A DNA stretch of 64,000 nucleotides from Candidatus Pedobacter colombiensis (GCA_029202485.1 CP119313.1:1240001-1304000); one strand, 5' to 3'; counted from the first letter of the stretch, positions 1 through 8,922 are shown. The notes: generated from the letters alone by a model not told the origin. Numbers and translations are program-made.

Positions 1-2
1 AA

Positions 3-584
3 GTGGTGTATACATTAAACATCAAGGGGAAAACGGGAGTAAAGAATGCAAATATCAATGTGACCAATCAGCCCATCCGTGTGCCGATATTTGGGGGAGT
101 TAAAATTGACTTCAGCACCGGTTTTTATTATTCCACGATCAAGAATGAGAAATATGCGCTCAGGAGTATTGCCATAAACGATTCAACGAACAAAAAGGAA
201 ATCGTAAACGAAGGTAATTTTAGTGGCGGCACAGCAGGGATCAATGCCCTGATGCACATTTATCCAAGGCTCAGTAAGCATTTCAATGCCTCGCTAACAT
301 TTGGGGTTGGTAAGGCATTGGATCTGAATTATTCAATCCTATTTGGCGGCAGTCTGCTTTTTGGCAGAGACAATAGGTTTGCGCTGAGTGGCGGTTGGAA
401 CCTATCCAATATAAAGGTGCTGTCCCAGGCTAACCTTGACAGTACAGGAAGCCGGGTGCAACTTGCCAATGACGCTACGGACGTGAAGTACGATAATAAA
501 TTCAAGCGCGGCGCCTTCGTTAGTTTCACCTACTCCCTTTCAGGAAAAAAGGCCCAGCCTGCTGCCGAAAAAGAGGAAAAATAA
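3..584 (+). CDS. Partial hypothetical protein, barrel-like C-terminal part
   Basis: This is the C-terminal 193 residues of a protein that probably begins upstream of the window; the GTG at position 3 is only the first in-frame start available. The sequence alternates short hydrophobic strands with Gly, Asn and Ser turns, for example around residues 95-130. That pattern is typical of outer-membrane or beta-barrel-like Bacteroidota proteins. The tail after the last strand is Lys, Glu and Ala rich. No catalytic motif is visible. It is separated by 66 bp from the next gene, which has an unrelated function. The barrel assignment is an inference from the residue pattern and the family is not recognised. 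Confidence 0.55.
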   Translation: MVYTLNIKGKTGVKNANINVTNQPIRVPIFGGVKIDFSTGFYYSTIKNEKYALRSIAINDSTNKKEIVNEGNFSGGTAGINALMHIYPRLSKHFNASLTFGVGKALDLNYSILFGGSLLFGRDNRFALSGGWNLSNIKVLSQANLDSTGSRVQLANDATDVKYDNKFKRGAFVSFTYSLSGKKAQPAAEKEEK

Positions 585-650
585 TCTTTTAACTATTCTT
601 TTAAATTTAGCTGTATTGGCATATTTAGCGGTTTAAATAAATACCATATT

Positions 651-3600
651 ATGAATCGAAAAGACGAAATGTCTGAGATCAGACGGTTATTCATTCTTTG
701 GCTAACTGAAATTGAGGTAGAGAATGCAGAAACGTATTATGACATTAATAAGGTTTCAGAACATCTATGTCGCCTATTACTAAATCTTCTTTACGATTAT
801 AAACTTGAAGATTTAAACAAAATAAAAGCAAATTTTCCGGGATTAGATATTGGTGATGAGAGCGTTTCGAAAATTGCATTCCAGGTGACCTCTCGTACTG
901 ATCGACAAAAAATCACTGAAAATCTAACCTCGATTGTTGATAAGAATTATCACACAGTATTTTCTTCAGGAATTAAGTTCCTTATTTTAAGCAATTCAGG
1001 TAAGGTGGTATATACTGCTAAAACCAAACTGCCAACAACAATTCTTCCAACTTTTGACATTAATCGGGATATTGTTTATCCCGACCATTTAATAAAAAGA
1101 ATAGAAGATATTTTTGAAGAGGAAGATGATCTTGTTAAATTCTCCCAAGTAAAGGCTTTATTGATTAAAGAGCTTGCCCCTCGCTTTAAGACGATCGGTA
1201 CATCTCCTGAAGCGGAAGAAATTAAAGGGCTAAACGAACAAATTAAAACGTTGATTGAAAAAGTAGATAGACAAGGTAGTGGGCAATTTCAGGTTTTAAG
1301 TCATTTTTTCGAAGGAGATCTAGAGGTTCCTTCCCTAAAGCAGCTACACCATCGTACCAATTTATTAGAGGGTTTCCTTAAAATTATTAGGGATAGGGGA
1401 ATGCTGTGGATTCAAGGACCTACCTCAACGGGGAAAACAAGCGCAGCTGTATCAATAGCTCACTTTTGGGAAGGCAAAATTTTGTGGATTGACTGTCGTG
1501 GCATAAACGAAGATCAATTTATAGAGCATATACTTGCATCCTTAGGTGTATATTTTAATATCGCTTTTGACCGGACATTTAAGACTACAGTTTCAAATCT
1601 TATTGATCAAATTGAACGCGGGACTTTGTTAGTATTTAATGATGTACCTCAATTAAATCCAGCTTTAAGGACTCAAAACCAATTGAGTTATTTTATTGGC
1701 CAAGCAATACTTGCAGGAGCTAACATAGTCGTTACTTCTAATTTTACCCCTTCAAATAATTTTGGAGAAAGCGATGGATTTGAATCAGTGCCAGGAGAAA
1801 TCCCCCCGTTTTTACCGGAGGATACTGAAAGCTTGTTTAAATTAATGGGTGGACCAGAAGAGTTGTTGGCACCAATGAGTAAGTTAATTACAAGTTCAAC
1901 TCAGGGACATCCATTGTTAATAAAATCTGCAATAAAATATCTTAAGGAACGAGACTGGAAAGTAGATGAAGACGCAATTGTATCCTTGTTTACCGGTCGA
2001 TTTGATTTGGGAACAGATAGAGAGGTCTATCAAAAACTGATTCATCAATCTACAAGCGTTGAGGCGTGTGAATTACTATATCGGTTAAAGTACGTTATAG
2101 GTAATTTTGACAATGAAGTTCTCAGTGTTATTTCTGCCGTTGAACCGGCGATAGATCATCCCGCGGAAAGGCTAAATGAACTATTGGGAAGCTGGGTGCA
2201 AGATAGTGGTAAGGGTAAGTATCAGCTTTCACCATTGATTAAAAAGCTTAATGATAACGTAACTGCGGATACAAGAGCTAAAATTCACGTAGCCTTGGCA
2301 GATAACATTTTGGCCAAAAAGAACATTTCTATACTTGAAGCCTGCGTTGTAATTCATTATTTCCAAGCTGCTGGCGAATTTAACAGGGCCGCGGTTGTTT
2401 TGATAAAAGCTTTGGCCGAGATATCTTCCCCTCAAATGTTCACCGATTGGGGTTTAAACATGTTTTGGTATACGATTGAATTGCCGAAGGAAATAGCTCC
2501 CATCTTTAGAGTTATGATTCGAGCATCTCAAATTGCTTTAACGGTTGATGACATTCCGCAAATAAATTACCTTATTGATGATTTAGAAAAAATTAGAGAC
2601 GAAGAGGGCAGTGGTGAATTTGAAAAGCTAATTACTGGATCGTTGTTTTTCCAAAGGGAGCTTCGGACAAAGCCTCTGCATGCACTTGAGAGTTTATTGG
2701 ACATGAAGCAATCGAGTGAGAGGATTGATTCAACTATTGAAAACGAAGATTCCATAATTGACAAGGATTTACTTAATGGCATCTGGTTTGTTTTCTTAGG
2801 TCTGAAATCGATAGAGGAATACCGGGAGTGGTTCAATAAGATAACTATTGCAAAGTATCCTGAAGAGATTTGGAACCCAGAAACCAACGAATCATATATG
2901 TTGGCTGCTGTTTCTATTTACAGAAATGCAGGTTCTACAAGTTCGGACCCTGCTATTAGAGTTGGTGTACTTCTTGAGACCTTAGAGCTTTCTATCAAAA
3001 GTGAAATATGGTTATTTGCAGCGTATAGCTTGAAGTATTTAGTTAAGGTATATGGGGAAATTGATGATCTAGGAAGTGCAGTTGAGATCGTGAAGAAGCA
3101 TGACTGGTTTTTAACCAAGTCAAATATCTTTAAATTTTTGGTTTACGCTGAACTAAGCAGACTTTGCTTTCTTAAGCAAGAGTTAGATCTGGCCTTTCAG
3201 TTTGCTTCTCCGATTTTAAATGAAAAACTTCCTGACCAATATGCCGAAATGCTAGATTTCGATATGTCGATGACTCAACTGTATGCCAAGGAAGATCCTA
3301 AGTTAGCCTTATCTTTTGCAGAAGCGGGGCTTACACTTGCAATGAGAAATGAGATTTATTTACTGGAAGATAGAATTAAACAATTCGGAGAAGCGGCTAT
3401 TGCAAAAACGCTTGTTGGAAGGTACATAGATGCATTGAATGATATTGCTGCAGGTTTTGAGCTGGTCTTGGATAATTTTCAGGAGAATGAGGATTACAAG
3501 GCATTAGTAATTCGATTTGGACATGTTGCATTGTATGTCATTCAAATATTGGAGAAGGGAAATCCAAGGGATTTTGGGGATGGCGAAAAATTTGTAGTTC

Positions 3601-4565
3601 CGACCCCTGGCTTTTTTTATAGAGATTCTGATAAACTGCTTCATGGGGGATTTTATTTTGAAGAGCGAAAATTAATGGTCGCTACTATAATTAATGACTG
3701 CTATGAGGTCATTATGGATAAGGATAACGCGAAGAAATGGGCATATAAAACATTTGACCTGTCCTCAAGTATTTCTGGCGGCAAATTTACGCCGATTCTA
3801 CAAAAAATTATTTTTTACCTGATAGAGGATAAGGAATATAAAAAGGCCTATAATATCCTTGCTTACGTCGAAGGGTTTTATAATGACATTAAGGACAAGG
3901 TTTCCTTGGGCAAAGCATCAGAGGAGGAGATGGGAATTCTTCAAAGAGCAGGTGCAACCAGGTCTATTTCAGACGACTTTGGTGTCTATCTACATATTTT
4001 GTTTCCGGTTGCTTTGGAATTCTCAAAGGCCATCAAAAATGGAGATCTGCCGAAAGAAGATTTTCAAAGCAGCATCGATGCTGTCTTTGATTCAGGAAAG
4101 TACCAAGTCAGTGACGAGGCCGAATTCAAATTTGCTAAACTTATTTTCGAACGAGTTCTTATTGAGAGGATTGAGTATTCGGAACTGAAGGCTATGATTG
4201 ACAACAATGCGAGTTCTAGTATTCAGATGATCTATGCCATTGGTTGTTATTTACTTTCTAGCTTCGTAGATGCAAAGCAGGCCGCTAACTTGCAGCTTGC
4301 AACACTAATAACGTTGGACAATACCTTTATTGTTAACATGACTGCCTTTTACAGATTTTCGATGGTGCCATATTTTGAGGATTTCTGGATTAAAGTATTT
4401 AATGACCAAAAGAGGGAATTTACAGGAGCCGATCATCTACTGGAGAAAGGAATTCCATTAATTCAAAAAACTAATGTCAATCTCAGGATACGGAAATTAT
4501 TTTTGGTTATGTCGCATCATTTGGCGTTTGACATGAACCGAGAAATTGAAGATTTTATCAATTAG
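651..4565 (+). CDS. SMEK-like N-terminal domain STAND NTPase (candidate defence protein)
   Basis: This 1304-aa protein has three visible parts. Residues 1-100 resemble the SMEK domain, with D66, D69 and a QVT motif at 78-80 where an ExK would sit in a restriction-nuclease-like core. An NTPase module follows, with Walker A GPTSTGKT at 256-263 and a Walker B-like LLVFND at 326-331. From about residue 480 to the end the protein is helical and reads as degenerate TPR-type repeats. The layout of N-terminal effector, STAND NTPase and C-terminal helical sensor is that of antiviral STAND (Avs-like) proteins and related conflict NTPases. A second Met lies at residue 7. The next gene starts 9 bp after the stop, so the two are probably cotranscribed. 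The NTPase call is firm, the SMEK name is from memory, and the defence role is inferred. Confidence 0.8.
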   Translation: MNRKDEMSEIRRLFILWLTEIEVENAETYYDINKVSEHLCRLLLNLLYDYKLEDLNKIKANFPGLDIGDESVSKIAFQVTSRTDRQKITENLTSIVDKNYHTVFSSGIKFLILSNSGKVVYTAKTKLPTTILPTFDINRDIVYPDHLIKRIEDIFEEEDDLVKFSQVKALLIKELAPRFKTIGTSPEAEEIKGLNEQIKTLIEKVDRQGSGQFQVLSHFFEGDLEVPSLKQLHHRTNLLEGFLKIIRDRGMLWIQGPTSTGKTSAAVSIAHFWEGKILWIDCRGINEDQFIEHILASLGVYFNIAFDRTFKTTVSNLIDQIERGTLLVFNDVPQLNPALRTQNQLSYFIGQAILAGANIVVTSNFTPSNNFGESDGFESVPGEIPPFLPEDTESLFKLMGGPEELLAPMSKLITSSTQGHPLLIKSAIKYLKERDWKVDEDAIVSLFTGRFDLGTDREVYQKLIHQSTSVEACELLYRLKYVIGNFDNEVLSVISAVEPAIDHPAERLNELLGSWVQDSGKGKYQLSPLIKKLNDNVTADTRAKIHVALADNILAKKNISILEACVVIHYFQAAGEFNRAAVVLIKALAEISSPQMFTDWGLNMFWYTIELPKEIAPIFRVMIRASQIALTVDDIPQINYLIDDLEKIRDEEGSGEFEKLITGSLFFQRELRTKPLHALESLLDMKQSSERIDSTIENEDSIIDKDLLNGIWFVFLGLKSIEEYREWFNKITIAKYPEEIWNPETNESYMLAAVSIYRNAGSTSSDPAIRVGVLLETLELSIKSEIWLFAAYSLKYLVKVYGEIDDLGSAVEIVKKHDWFLTKSNIFKFLVYAELSRLCFLKQELDLAFQFASPILNEKLPDQYAEMLDFDMSMTQLYAKEDPKLALSFAEAGLTLAMRNEIYLLEDRIKQFGEAAIAKTLVGRYIDALNDIAAGFELVLDNFQENEDYKALVIRFGHVALYVIQILEKGNPRDFGDGEKFVVPTPGFFYRDSDKLLHGGFYFEERKLMVATIINDCYEVIMDKDNAKKWAYKTFDLSSSISGGKFTPILQKIIFYLIEDKEYKKAYNILAYVEGFYNDIKDKVSLGKASEEEMGILQRAGATRSISDDFGVYLHILFPVALEFSKAIKNGDLPKEDFQSSIDAVFDSGKYQVSDEAEFKFAKLIFERVLIERIEYSELKAMIDNNASSSIQMIYAIGCYLLSSFVDAKQAANLQLATLITLDNTFIVNMTAFYRFSMVPYFEDFWIKVFNDQKREFTGADHLLEKGIPLIQKTNVNLRIRKLFLVMSHHLAFDMNREIEDFIN

Positions 4566-4574
4566 GGTGGTGAA

Positions 4575-6749
4575 ATGAAAGAACGACAGCTTCAGGAATG
4601 GTTAGTCAAGGTTGTTAAAACTGACTACCTTATTAATCATATCACTGGTTTGGACAGGCTTAAGGAAGCAACCATGATCGATGATGATTCAACAATAATT
4701 CCTCATTTCGCAATCGATCGTTTGCTGAAGCAAAAGTACTCCTATGCAGCAAGTCGAGTTATTAAGAGTCTGGAAGGTGAATTTGACCTAGTCAGCGGAG
4801 AAATTATTCAAAATATATCTCTTTCCAATAAAGAGCGGTTGTTACCGGATTTAATTCTATTTAATGTTGAAAAACGCCAGGTTATTCTGGTTGAAAATAA
4901 GGTCAACAATAAGACTGAACGTGAGGCGATCACAGAACTATTTGGTTACGGCCATGAAATTCGGAATCATTTACCTTTTCTATCCAACTTTGATATTAAC
5001 TATGTATTGGTTTCTACTGATTTCAATACATTACTTGATCATTCAGTTTCTGGACAGATTTTAACAGAGAACATGAACATTTTGTGTCTGAAACCAGTAA
5101 TCGAGAATGAGCAGATCTTAAATCTTGAGTTGCACTTTCCTAGTTCATGGAGCGATATTGGACAGACAGAGCTTCCCGAGGATGCCTTGGTCGGGATATC
5201 TATGCTACTTTATGAGAAAACTGATTTCGAACTTACTGATTTTGATTATCAGACCGTTCTAAATATTGCATGTGATCTTGTAGCTCAAGATTCTAGCCAA
5301 TTTAATGCTAGTGGATTTTTAGTATTGTGGAAAAATGGTCTTGTAAATGCCAATAGTACTAATGTGGCTGGAATATCCATTTATACGATGAACCCATTTG
5401 TATTTCTTCCACACGCAGAAAAATTGGGTTTCCCACTCAATGAGAATTCTGCTTTACGAAAATACTTAGTTGAATTTGTTGGGGACAGGGGAACTTGGCA
5501 GGAACCTGGGTCTCTCTATGGAATTCCAAAAAGGGCAGAGATGTATTTAAAAGAGTATTTCGATATAGAATGGGAAAGATCGTCGACGTGGATTGTCGAT
5601 TCCGAAGATTATCTCTATGCGCTAAATAGATGCGTTTTGAAGTGGAATTCCTGGGGAGCAGTCGGGGATTATGTTCGGAATTTTTATTTGCGTTCAAATA
5701 ATTGGTTTAAGGATGTAGAGAGGAAAATTAAAGGCGGTTATCAAAACCCCTATTTAGGACTTCAAATAATTAATTACCTGGCTGGAACCAATGTATTTAA
5801 AGGCGGCTACTTTAATAGTCAACAATTATTTCAGTTTGGTTTACAAATTGGGAGATATAGGTATGCATGTCAAAATGCAAAAAATGCGATAGGGGAAAGG
5901 TTGAAAAGTGCTGAGGCGCTTTTGTTCTGGACAGCTCTACCTTTAGTGTATAGTCTGAAAGAGGTTGGTGATAGGGTAGTCCAAAGCCCGAGTATTGCTC
6001 AGTGTGTTGCGTTTCCGTTGGCAATACATCAGATCGATATTTACGAGGATTATGAAATGCGAATTCAAAAGTACATTGACTGGTTCCAAAAGGACTTTAT
6101 TGATGCTAAAACAAATCCAACCGTGTCAATAATTTTTAGACTTGCAATCGATGACTTTCCATACTTTGATAACTCTTTAAGAGGGTTGGTTTCAACTAAA
6201 GAAGTTAAGGAAATCGAGGTTAGATTGGCTTTTTTGGTTAGAACCAAAATTCTTGAAATTGTACTGGATCGATTGAAGAACCGGGATAACAACAAGGAAA
6301 TTCTAGAAGATCTGAATTCTGCTTATTTCGATGGACTGCTGTATACTCTAAAGGACGGTGAAATTTCAAAGCACCTTGATGCAATACCTGATGCAGTTTT
6401 ATCAGAAACGTTTTCCTATAATTTTTTGGGACTTTTAGATTCGATAAAAAAGGGGCTGCTACAAGATATTGGGCAGCCGATATTACCGGGCAGCGTAGAT
6501 TGGAACGCCTTGTACAAATCCGCTATTCTTTTGTTTAAAGCCGGTGAAAGAAAAACCGCAATCATTATTTCACCTAATGGTGAAACCGGACTTGGCAAAA
6601 TTGATACAATCATGTCTTTAAATTCTCAAGAGGAAATATTTATTCAATTCAATGCCCGCAATACCTGGCTTGAAATGACATTGAAGGAAAACTGGCAAAA
6701 AATATTAGACCGTACTTCTCACTTTTTTGATAACAATTCAAAGCCCTAA
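4575..6749 (+). CDS. PD-(D/E)XK nuclease-like protein, partner of the STAND NTPase
   Basis: This 724-aa protein carries a PD-(D/E)XK-type core near its N terminus. P91-D92 is followed after 14 residues by E107-N108-K109 inside a hydrophobic strand, then by a helix with the conserved-looking run TEREAITELFGYG. Residues from about 200 to the end are mostly helical, rich in Trp and Tyr, and match no domain I recognise. The gene starts 9 bp after the stop of the STAND gene with a GGTGGTGA ribosome-site-like stretch before the ATG, so it looks cotranscribed and coupled. A nuclease effector or a DNA-processing partner of the upstream NTPase is the simplest reading. The nuclease fold is well supported by the motif, but activity and target are not known. 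Confidence 0.7.
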   Translation: MKERQLQEWLVKVVKTDYLINHITGLDRLKEATMIDDDSTIIPHFAIDRLLKQKYSYAASRVIKSLEGEFDLVSGEIIQNISLSNKERLLPDLILFNVEKRQVILVENKVNNKTEREAITELFGYGHEIRNHLPFLSNFDINYVLVSTDFNTLLDHSVSGQILTENMNILCLKPVIENEQILNLELHFPSSWSDIGQTELPEDALVGISMLLYEKTDFELTDFDYQTVLNIACDLVAQDSSQFNASGFLVLWKNGLVNANSTNVAGISIYTMNPFVFLPHAEKLGFPLNENSALRKYLVEFVGDRGTWQEPGSLYGIPKRAEMYLKEYFDIEWERSSTWIVDSEDYLYALNRCVLKWNSWGAVGDYVRNFYLRSNNWFKDVERKIKGGYQNPYLGLQIINYLAGTNVFKGGYFNSQQLFQFGLQIGRYRYACQNAKNAIGERLKSAEALLFWTALPLVYSLKEVGDRVVQSPSIAQCVAFPLAIHQIDIYEDYEMRIQKYIDWFQKDFIDAKTNPTVSIIFRLAIDDFPYFDNSLRGLVSTKEVKEIEVRLAFLVRTKILEIVLDRLKNRDNNKEILEDLNSAYFDGLLYTLKDGEISKHLDAIPDAVLSETFSYNFLGLLDSIKKGLLQDIGQPILPGSVDWNALYKSAILLFKAGERKTAIIISPNGETGLGKIDTIMSLNSQEEIFIQFNARNTWLEMTLKENWQKILDRTSHFFDNNSKP

Positions 6750-7082
6750 AGTGGGGAGTTATTATCATTAGCTAAACGACAAATTACATTTTTAGAGGAG
6801 CACCTTTCTGAAATAGAAGGTGTTGTAGATTGATTCCGGTGAGGTAAAGTAATTGCTTCTGTTCCCTATTGTGGGGAAAACTTCGCTACTCTTTCATTCC
6901 GTTTTTCATCTTTTTTTAGGCTTTCCCTCCAAAAATCTTTTATTTGCTAGCTGATGATTCGACGGTGTGGTATGTTCATTCATGGCTGCGATTTTGCCTA
7001 AATCTTCTCGTAAAGAGTTCGAATTTTGTATTGGGTAGTCCACAAAATAGACCCATCTTGGGGACAGTATGTGAAGAATATT
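6750..7082. other. Non-coding stretch with two decayed coding-like fragments
   Basis: No intact gene is visible between the nuclease-like gene and the terminator at 7083. Two fragments look like leftovers of genes. On the plus strand, a frame ending with TGA near 6830 reads LAKRQITFLEEHLSEIEGVV and has no start codon. On the minus strand, about 58 codons are open from 7080 to a TGA at 6906-6908, ending with the basic tail LEGKPKKR. Both lack the rest of a gene, which suggests a scar of past insertion or deletion at the downstream edge of the two-gene operon. The fragments could also be chance open frames in AT-rich DNA. Confidence 0.3.
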
Positions 7083-7117
7083 AAAAAGCCTTCAGATGGA
7101 AATTTGAAGGCTTTTTT
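7083..7117. terminator. Bidirectional intrinsic terminator
   Basis: A 12-bp perfect stem, AAAAAGCCTTCA pairing with TGAAGGCTTTTT, closes a ten-base loop and has A and T runs on the two sides. It can therefore stop transcription in both directions. On the minus strand it lies directly after the stop of the membrane protein gene that ends at 7124, and on the plus strand it would end any read-through from the STAND operon. Confidence 0.8.
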
Positions 7118-7123
7118 GTGGGA

Positions 7124-7768
7124 TTAGCGCGGTATGAGCGAAATCATTGTAAACATAAATCCGGTTATCGCCATTAAAAAAAGCAAGAATGATCTAATTT
7201 CTCTTGCTGTACGGCCGTCTTTTAATACAACCCGGCTAAAAGATTCTGATATTAGTATCGTGAGGGCAAACAAAAAAGCAAATGCTAAAGCCAGTTGTGC
7301 GCCTATCCCAATAGGAATACGATTATTGGTATTGCCAAAATAACCCAGTTGATCGCCCAAGAATAATACATTCCATATAACAACAAAAACAATCACAGCT
7401 ATCCATTTCATTGGAAAGCTTCCGCTTGATTGGTATTTTACTATTTCGGCCTCAATTTCAGCAGGTATGGGATCAGCGTTATTTAGAAATCCGGTATCTT
7501 CTATTCGTTTTATCAAATCGCTGCTACCGGAAGTTAAAAAAATAATCTTCGTGCTATATTTGTTGACTCGGTGATTGATTTTTATGCCAGCTCCAGAAAA
7601 TAAGGAAGATGGTTCGATGGAGATAATATCAGAAGGCCTGAAATAAACATTGCCTATGATTGATGCGTTTAATCGCAATTCATTTTTATTAACTAACAAT
7701 TTAGCAAATGGCCATGTGGCTCGGCCAAATCCAATGTTTGCGCCACCGGTTTCTTCAATATCATACAT
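7124..7768 (-). CDS. Hypothetical membrane protein, three C-terminal membrane segments
   Basis: This is a 214-aa protein of unknown function. Residues 1-115 are soluble and strand-rich, with features of a small PH-like membrane-adaptor domain (a stretch reading ASIIGNVYFRPSDIISIEP). Three hydrophobic segments follow at about 121-138, 155-173 and 190-210. It is transcribed on the minus strand toward the terminator at 7083-7117 and stands alone between plus-strand genes. The start ATG at 7766-7768 is followed by an acidic N terminus with no signal peptide. The PH-like reading is a guess from strand pattern. Confidence 0.6.
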   Translation of the reverse strand: MYDIEETGGANIGFGRATWPFAKLLVNKNELRLNASIIGNVYFRPSDIISIEPSSLFSGAGIKINHRVNKYSTKIIFLTSGSSDLIKRIEDTGFLNNADPIPAEIEAEIVKYQSSGSFPMKWIAVIVFVVIWNVLFLGDQLGYFGNTNNRIPIGIGAQLALAFAFLFALTILISESFSRVVLKDGRTAREIRSFLLFLMAITGFMFTMISLIPR

Positions 7769-7894
7769 TACTATCTGTTTAGGATTTGATTTTACAATTA
7801 AAGCTATTTAAAAGCAATGGAATAAACAAAACTACCGTGCTCTGGCTTTTTACTTATAAACATTAGTTTCCGAGGAGCTCTTAATATATTATCA

Positions 7895-7926
7895 TTTGCT
7901 ATATACGCTATCATTGGGTATCTTTG
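7895..7926 (+). promoter_or_regulatory. Bacteroidota-type promoter of mntA-hepT
   Basis: TTTG at 7895-7898 and TATCTTTG at 7919-7926 are separated by exactly 20 bp. This matches the Bacteroidota primary promoter (TTTG, 19-21 bp, TAnnTTTG). The ATG of the downstream nucleotidyltransferase gene begins only 4 bp after the -7 box. Transcription should therefore start at or next to the start codon, giving a leaderless or nearly leaderless mRNA. Confidence 0.7.
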
Positions 7927-7930
7927 TGAT

Positions 7931-8242
7931 ATGCACCCTGCAGTACAAAATAAAAGAAAATTATTTTCATTGCTTAAGGCTAACGGCCAGAAGTTGAGGT
8001 CGTATGGTGTTTCTAATCTTAGTGTTTTTGGCTCGTTTATTACTGGTAAATACAATGCAGATAGCGATGTCGATTTTTTAGTGGACTTTGATCCAGAGCA
8101 AAAAAGTTATGATAATTTCATGGACTTATCTTTCTTTTTAGAAGATTTGCTTGGTAGGAAAGTGGAGATTGTTACACCGCAGTCATTAAGCAAATATATT
8201 GGGCCATATATTTTAAAAGAGGCTGAACATGTTGCCATCTAA
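7931..8242 (+). CDS. mntA: MntA-like nucleotidyltransferase antitoxin
   Basis: This 103-aa minimal nucleotidyltransferase carries the GSX10DXD motif: G34-S35, then D46 and D48 in the run SDVDFLVDF. In the HepT/MntA toxin-antitoxin family the MntA partner neutralises the HepT ribonuclease by AMPylating it. The gene overlaps the next one, hepT-like, by 14 bp in another frame, which implies translational coupling. No other Met lies before the motif, so the ATG at 7931 is the only good start, even though it leaves almost no room for a leader after the promoter box. The pairing with a HepT domain makes the assignment strong. Confidence 0.88.
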   Translation: MHPAVQNKRKLFSLLKANGQKLRSYGVSNLSVFGSFITGKYNADSDVDFLVDFDPEQKSYDNFMDLSFFLEDLLGRKVEIVTPQSLSKYIGPYILKEAEHVAI

Positions 8243-8567
8243 TATCGAATTGCTTAACCACATACTTGACGAGATTTCTTTTGTACTGAATGCAGTTAAA
8301 GGAAAAGAAAAGGATTTCGTGATAAACGATCCGGTATTGTCAAGAGCTATTATCCGAAGCCTTGAGATTATTGGCGAAGCAAGTGCAAAAGTGGAGCCTG
8401 ATTTTAAATTAGAGCATCCACAAGTGGAATGGAGAAAAATGTCGAATACCCGTAACAGGTTAATTCATGATTATTTTGGTGTTGATTATGATATTGTTTG
8501 GGATATCATAACTTCAAAGCTACCTGATCTGGAACAAGCGATTCAAGCTATTATTTCTGAGAACTAA
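8229..8567 (+). CDS. hepT: HepT-like ribonuclease toxin
   Basis: This 112-aa helical protein belongs to the HepT (DUF86) family. The catalytic RX4HXY motif is complete: R75, H80 and Y82 in the run RNRLIHDYF. HepT toxins are HEPN-fold RNases kept inactive by AMPylation from the paired MntA nucleotidyltransferase, whose gene overlaps this one by 14 bp directly upstream. The intact motif suggests an active toxin. Such pairs are common on accessory segments and can act in plasmid or island maintenance or phage abortive infection. Which of these applies here is not shown by the sequence. Confidence 0.9.
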   Translation: MLPSNIELLNHILDEISFVLNAVKGKEKDFVINDPVLSRAIIRSLEIIGEASAKVEPDFKLEHPQVEWRKMSNTRNRLIHDYFGVDYDIVWDIITSKLPDLEQAIQAIISEN

Positions 8568-8687
8568 ATTTCCTGAGTGGGAGCTTAAATCAAGCAGAAT
8601 GCTTAGTTGACATTTTATTAAATATTTAGATATATCATATTCTTAATTGAGGAAATTACGATAAAACATAATATGTTTTCCTGAAAG

Positions 8688-8793
8688 GGGTAAATAAAAG
8701 GGAAACTTATTTGATTAAATATGCACAGATTTGATCGAACATGATTCAATTAATGCCATCAAAAACAGCGTTCTTTCTTCCGTCGAGACCACT
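8688..8793. repeat. Direct repeat copy A flanking the WG-repeat gene
   Basis: This 106-bp element recurs in the same orientation at 11802-11907. Both ends are nearly identical: a left block around GGGAAACTTATTTGAT and a right block GCGTTCTTTCTTCCGTCGAG plus ACCACT. The middle is diverged. Each copy is followed within about 35 bp by a rho-independent-terminator-like hairpin. The minus strand of both copies can be read as a short peptide frame starting VVSTEERT. The two copies bracket the 811-aa WG-repeat gene, so recombination between them would delete it. Confidence 0.8.
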
Positions 8794-8798
8794 CCTTT

Positions 8799-8828
8799 GC
8801 CAGCGTTTATACAAGCGCTGGCTTTTTT
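8799..8828 (+). terminator. Intrinsic terminator after repeat copy A
   Basis: The stem GCCAGCG / CGCTGGC (8799-8805 and 8816-8822) with a ten-base loop is followed by six T residues. It fits a plus-strand rho-independent terminator for transcripts coming from mntA-hepT or from the repeat itself. Confidence 0.75.
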
Positions 8829-8922
8829 GTGGTATGGCGAATTAAACTCTAATTCGTCTATTAATTCTCTCTTTAGAGTAATAGATTTCATTATCTTGTG
8901 GTATACATTAAATATCTAAATA

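Noticed and set aside
7804..8055. Minus-strand open frame of 83 codons
   Set aside because: It overlaps the well-supported mntA gene and its promoter; the reading is antisense to a conserved nucleotidyltransferase motif and has no family features.
8731..8919. Plus-strand open frame of 62 codons over repeat copy A and the following terminator
   Set aside because: It runs through a hairpin terminator and its composition is not protein-like; it is not kept in copy B.
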